From: Streptomyces sp. NK08204
Lineage (GTDB): Bacteria > Actinomycetota > Actinomycetes > Streptomycetales > Streptomycetaceae
Length of the DNA stretch: 64,000 bases
Assembly (NCBI RefSeq): GCF_020400585.1
Contig: NZ_JAINVF010000018.1
Span: 1 to 64,000 of the forward strand
Direction of reading: 5' to 3'
Shown: positions 61,502 to 64,000 of the stretch, in pieces
How positions within the stretch are numbered: position 1 is the first letter of the stretch
Layout: each line of letters starts with the position of its first letter
Made by a program: the position numbers and the translations under genes
Notes under the pieces: model-generated
The model's database searches: none
Told to the model about the DNA's origin: nothing
Seen by the model: the letters and a program-made list of their open reading frames with translations, nothing else

Positions 61502-61993
61502 GTGGAGTTCGACGTCACGATCGAGATCCCGAAGGGTTCGCGCAACAAGTACGAGGTGGACCACGAGACCGGTCGGATCCGCCTGGACCGTCGCCTCTTC
61601 ACCTCGACCGCCTACCCGACCGACTACGGGTTCGTGGAGAACACGCTCGGCGAGGACGGCGACCCGCTGGACGCGTTGGTCATCCTGGACGAGCCGACCT
61701 TCCCGGGCTGCCTGATCCGCTGCCGCGCGATCGGCATGTTCCGCATGACGGACGAGGCCGGCGGCGACGACAAGCTGCTGTGCGTTCCGGCCACCGACCC
61801 GCGTGTGGAGCACCTGCGTGACATCCACCACGTGTCGGAGTTCGACCGCCTGGAGATCCAGCACTTCTTCGAGGTGTACAAGGACCTGGAGCCCGGCAAG
61901 TCGGTCGAGGGTGCCAACTGGGTGGGCCGCACGGACGCCGAGGCGGAGATCGAGCGGTCGTACAAGCGCTTCAAGGAGCAGGGCGGTCACTGA
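61502..61993 (+). CDS. ppa: Inorganic pyrophosphatase
   Basis: Hydrolyses pyrophosphate, driving biosynthetic reactions. The 163-residue family I enzyme has EIPKGSRNKYEVD, STAYPTDYGFVENTL, the metal-binding signature DGDPLDALV and KDLEPGK. GTG 61502 is preferred to the upstream ATG 61487, with GGAGGAG eight bases before it and the family N-terminus (EFDVTIEIPKG) directly after. A strong hairpin follows the stop. Confidence 0.97.
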   Translation: MEFDVTIEIPKGSRNKYEVDHETGRIRLDRRLFTSTAYPTDYGFVENTLGEDGDPLDALVILDEPTFPGCLIRCRAIGMFRMTDEAGGDDKLLCVPATDPRVEHLRDIHHVSEFDRLEIQHFFEVYKDLEPGKSVEGANWVGRTDAEAEIERSYKRFKEQGGH

Positions 61994-62008
61994 GCTGTCC
62001 GCTTCCAC

Positions 62009-62034
62009 GGGCCGCACGCGCACGCGTGCGGCCC
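62009..62034 (+). terminator. Terminator after ppa
   Basis: GGGCCGCACGCG-CA-CGCGTGCGGCCC, a 12-bp perfect stem, lies 15 bases after the ppa stop. Confidence 0.8.
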
Positions 62035-62095
62035 GTTCGCGCACCCATGCGCATACTGAGCCATACGGAAGGTTGCGTTCAGGGAGCGGTGCGAG

Positions 62096-63760
62096 GTGAC
62101 GGAGGCGGAGGACAGCAAGCCCCGGTCGGACGAGGCGTGGAGCGTGTACGACCCGGAGATCACATCCGAGTTCGCCGTTCCCCAGGGCATCGAGGTCCCC
62201 GACGGCGGCGCTGAGCCGGAGACGACGTCCGAGTTCGCGGTGCCGAAGGGCCTGCAGGCACCGCAGCCGCCCGGTGCCGCACCGGAGGCGTCGGCGTTCA
62301 GCCCGCCGAGCACCTACAGCGCCAGGGAAGCGCCACCCGGGTTCACCCCGGCCACCGGGATGCCCCTGGTCTCCCTGACGAAGGACGCGCCCTGGCAGGA
62401 CCGGATGCGCACCATGCTGCGCATGCCGGTGACCGAGCGGCCCGCGCCGGAGCCGGTGCAGCGGGCGGAGGAGGGCGCCCCGGCGGTGCCGCGCGTGCTC
62501 GACCTGACCCTGCGTATCGGCGAGCTGCTGCTGGCGGGCGGCGAGGGCGCGGAGGACGTGGAGGCCGCGATGTTCGCGGTGTGCCGCTCCTACGGCCTGG
62601 ACCGCTGCGAGCCGACCGTGACCTTCACGCTGCTGTCGATCTCGCACCAGCCGTCCCTGGTCGATGACCCGGTCACGGCGTCCCGGACGGTGCGGCGGCG
62701 GGGCACCGACTACACGCGCCTCGCGGCCGTGTTCCGGCTGGTGGACGATCTGACCGACCCGGAGACCCATGTCTCCCTGGAGGAGGCGTACCGGCGGCTG
62801 GCGGAGATCCGCCGCAACCGGCACCCGTACCCCGGCTGGGCGCTGACCCTGGCGAGCGGGCTGCTGGCCGGCGCGGCCTCCATCCTGGTCGGCGGTGACC
62901 TGATCGTGTTCGTCGCGGCGGCGATCGGCGCGATGCTCGGCGACCGGCTCGCCTGGCTGGCCGCCGGGCGGGGGCTGCCGGAGTTCTACCAGTTCACGGT
63001 GGCGGCCATGCCGCCGGCGGCGATCGGGGTGGCCTTCGCGCTGGCGCACGTCGATGTGCTGGCTTCCGCGGTCATCACCGGTGGGCTGTTCGCGCTGCTG
63101 CCCGGACGGGCGCTGGTGGCGGGTGTGCAGGACGGGCTGACGGGCTTCTACATCACCGCGTCGGCCCGCCTGCTGGAGGTCATGTACTTCTTCGCAGGCA
63201 TCGTCATCGGGGTGCTGGTCGTCCTGTACTTCGGCGTGAAGGTGGGCGGCAGACTCAACCCGGACGCGGCGCTGAACATCTCCGAACGGCCCGTGATCCA
63301 GATCGTGGCCTCCATGCTGGTGTCGCTGACCTTCGCAGTGCTGCTCCAGCAGGAACGGTCCACGGTGCTGTGGGTGACGCTCAACGGGGGTGTCGCCTGG
63401 TCGGTGTACGGCGCGATGCACTACGCGGGCAGAATCTCCCCGGTCGCCTCCACGGCCGTGGCAGCGGGTCTGGTCGGCCTGTTCGGGCAGTTGCTGTCGC
63501 GCTACCGGTTCGCCTCCGCGCTGCCGTACACGACGGCGGCGATCGGGCCCCTGCTGCCCGGTTCCGCGACGTACTTCGGACTGCTGTCCATCGCACAGAA
63601 CCAGATCGACAAGGGCCTGGTGTCGCTGGCCAAGGCTGCCTCGCTCGCCATGGCCATCGCCATCGGGGTCAACCTCGGCTCGGAGATCTCCCGGCTCACC
63701 CTGCGGATCGGCTCCGCCGGGAAGCGCCGGGCGGCGGCCAAGCGGACCAGGGGATTCTGA
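62096..63760 (+). CDS. ThrE-type threonine/serine exporter family protein
   Basis: A 554-residue membrane protein of the ThrE (threonine/serine exporter) family. A cytoplasmic N-terminus of about 100 residues contains two copies of TSEFAVP(Q/K)G (23-31 and 44-52). A soluble conserved domain (about 133-250; LRIGELLLAGGEGAEDVEAAM, CEPTVTFTLLSIS) and about ten membrane helices (from residue 250) follow. It should export small amino acids using ion gradients. GTG 62096. It is preceded by the ppa terminator, so it is transcribed on its own. The repeated N-terminal motif is not part of the family core. Confidence 0.87.
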   Translation: MTEAEDSKPRSDEAWSVYDPEITSEFAVPQGIEVPDGGAEPETTSEFAVPKGLQAPQPPGAAPEASAFSPPSTYSAREAPPGFTPATGMPLVSLTKDAPWQDRMRTMLRMPVTERPAPEPVQRAEEGAPAVPRVLDLTLRIGELLLAGGEGAEDVEAAMFAVCRSYGLDRCEPTVTFTLLSISHQPSLVDDPVTASRTVRRRGTDYTRLAAVFRLVDDLTDPETHVSLEEAYRRLAEIRRNRHPYPGWALTLASGLLAGAASILVGGDLIVFVAAAIGAMLGDRLAWLAAGRGLPEFYQFTVAAMPPAAIGVAFALAHVDVLASAVITGGLFALLPGRALVAGVQDGLTGFYITASARLLEVMYFFAGIVIGVLVVLYFGVKVGGRLNPDAALNISERPVIQIVASMLVSLTFAVLLQQERSTVLWVTLNGGVAWSVYGAMHYAGRISPVASTAVAAGLVGLFGQLLSRYRFASALPYTTAAIGPLLPGSATYFGLLSIAQNQIDKGLVSLAKAASLAMAIAIGVNLGSEISRLTLRIGSAGKRRAAAKRTRGF

Positions 63761-63770
63761 GCCGCCTGTC

Positions 63771-64000
63771 TCAGCGGTAGTTGCCCTGGTCGTAGTCGTG
63801 GGGGTACTGAGTCCGGTCGTACTGCTGCTGGTACTGCTGGTCGTAGTACGGCTGCTGCGGGTACTGCTGCTGGGGGTACTGCTGCTGCGGATACTGCTGC
63901 TGGTCGTAGCCCTGGTTGCCGTAGGCCTGGTTGTGGCCCTGGTTGCCGTGGCCCTGGTCGTCATAGCCCTGGTTCCAGTACTGCTGCTCCTGCTGGGCGT
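63771..64000 (-). CDS. Gln/Tyr-rich protein, C-terminal part only (runs off window)
   Basis: An open frame ending at the TGA at 63771-63773 and continuing past the window edge. The visible 75 or so residues are a low-complexity tail built of QQYPQQQYPQQQYPQQ-like units, then YDQQYQQQYDRTQYPHDYDQ. More upstream it has Gly/Asn/Gln units such as GYDDQGHGNQGHNQ. The composition is prion-like or adhesive and probably disordered. Nothing can be said about the N-terminal domain. It is convergent with the ThrE-type gene, 10 bases between stops. The frame has no start inside the window. Confidence 0.7.
   Translation of the reverse strand, partial: AQQEQQYWNQGYDDQGHGNQGHNQAYGNQGYDQQQYPQQQYPQQQYPQQPYYDQQYQQQYDRTQYPHDYDQGNYR

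Overview
The window is a high-GC actinobacterial chromosome segment. Gene content and gene order match the sigE/clpC/lsr2/ftsH region of Streptomyces: proC, ilvD, radA-disA, mutY, sigE-cseABC, clpC, lsr2, nadCB/panC, mprF-like, folP-B-K-E, ftsH, hpt, tilS, dac, ppa. GTG and TTG starts, GTGA/ATGA stop-start overlaps and strong G+C bias support this. It is core chromosome; I see no transposase, integrase, prophage, CRISPR array or tRNA gene.

Layout. 1-366: leader and promoters of an rRNA operon that reads leftward out of the window, then proC. 1.2-9.8 kb: small membrane protein, a tandemly duplicated SH3b module (one copy without a start codon), a Ser/Thr kinase with a PQQ-type propeller, ilvD, a TIM-barrel protein, a Ppx/GppA phosphatase and a Cys-rich protein. 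9.8-16.6 kb: a sigma-like/zinc-binding/BACON membrane protein, then DNA-maintenance genes radA, disA (c-di-AMP synthase) and mutY. 16.6-20.3 kb: the cell-envelope stress operon sigE-cseA-cseB-cseC, with a predicted CseB direct repeat at its promoter. 20.5-24.5 kb: a divergent TetR/MFS efflux pair sharing a mirrored operator, a secreted LytM peptidase and a secreted HAD phosphatase. 24.5-27.6 kb: a NACHT NTPase resembling bacterial NLR-type immune proteins. 27.7-33 kb: clpC (with a predicted ClgR box), a Prim-Pol-like protein, lsr2 (with a palindrome inside its promoter spacer), and a BlaI-argA pair.

33-39.7 kb: a five-gene minus-strand cofactor block (DUF2520 protein, panC, nadB, nadC, coaX) joining NAD and CoA synthesis. 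39.9-48.2 kb: a threonine-aldolase-like enzyme, a NarL-type two-component system, a MidA/NDUFAF7-type methyltransferase next to a stand-alone NuoD paralogue, a coiled-coil membrane protein and an antigen-85-like esterase. 48.4-57.2 kb: an MprF-like lysyltransferase behind a predicted sigma-E promoter, the folate genes folP, folB, folK and folE, then ftsH and hpt. 57.3-64 kb: tilS, a DUF2342 metalloprotease, a PBP4-type carboxypeptidase, pyrophosphatase, a ThrE-type exporter and the 3' end of a Gln/Tyr-rich protein.

The genes combine envelope stress sensing and remodelling (sigE/cse, LytM, PBP4, MprF-like), genome integrity (radA, disA, mutY), proteolysis (clpC, ftsH), nucleoid silencing (lsr2) and cofactor synthesis (NAD, pantothenate/CoA, folate). 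All family assignments are from reading translations; no searches were run.
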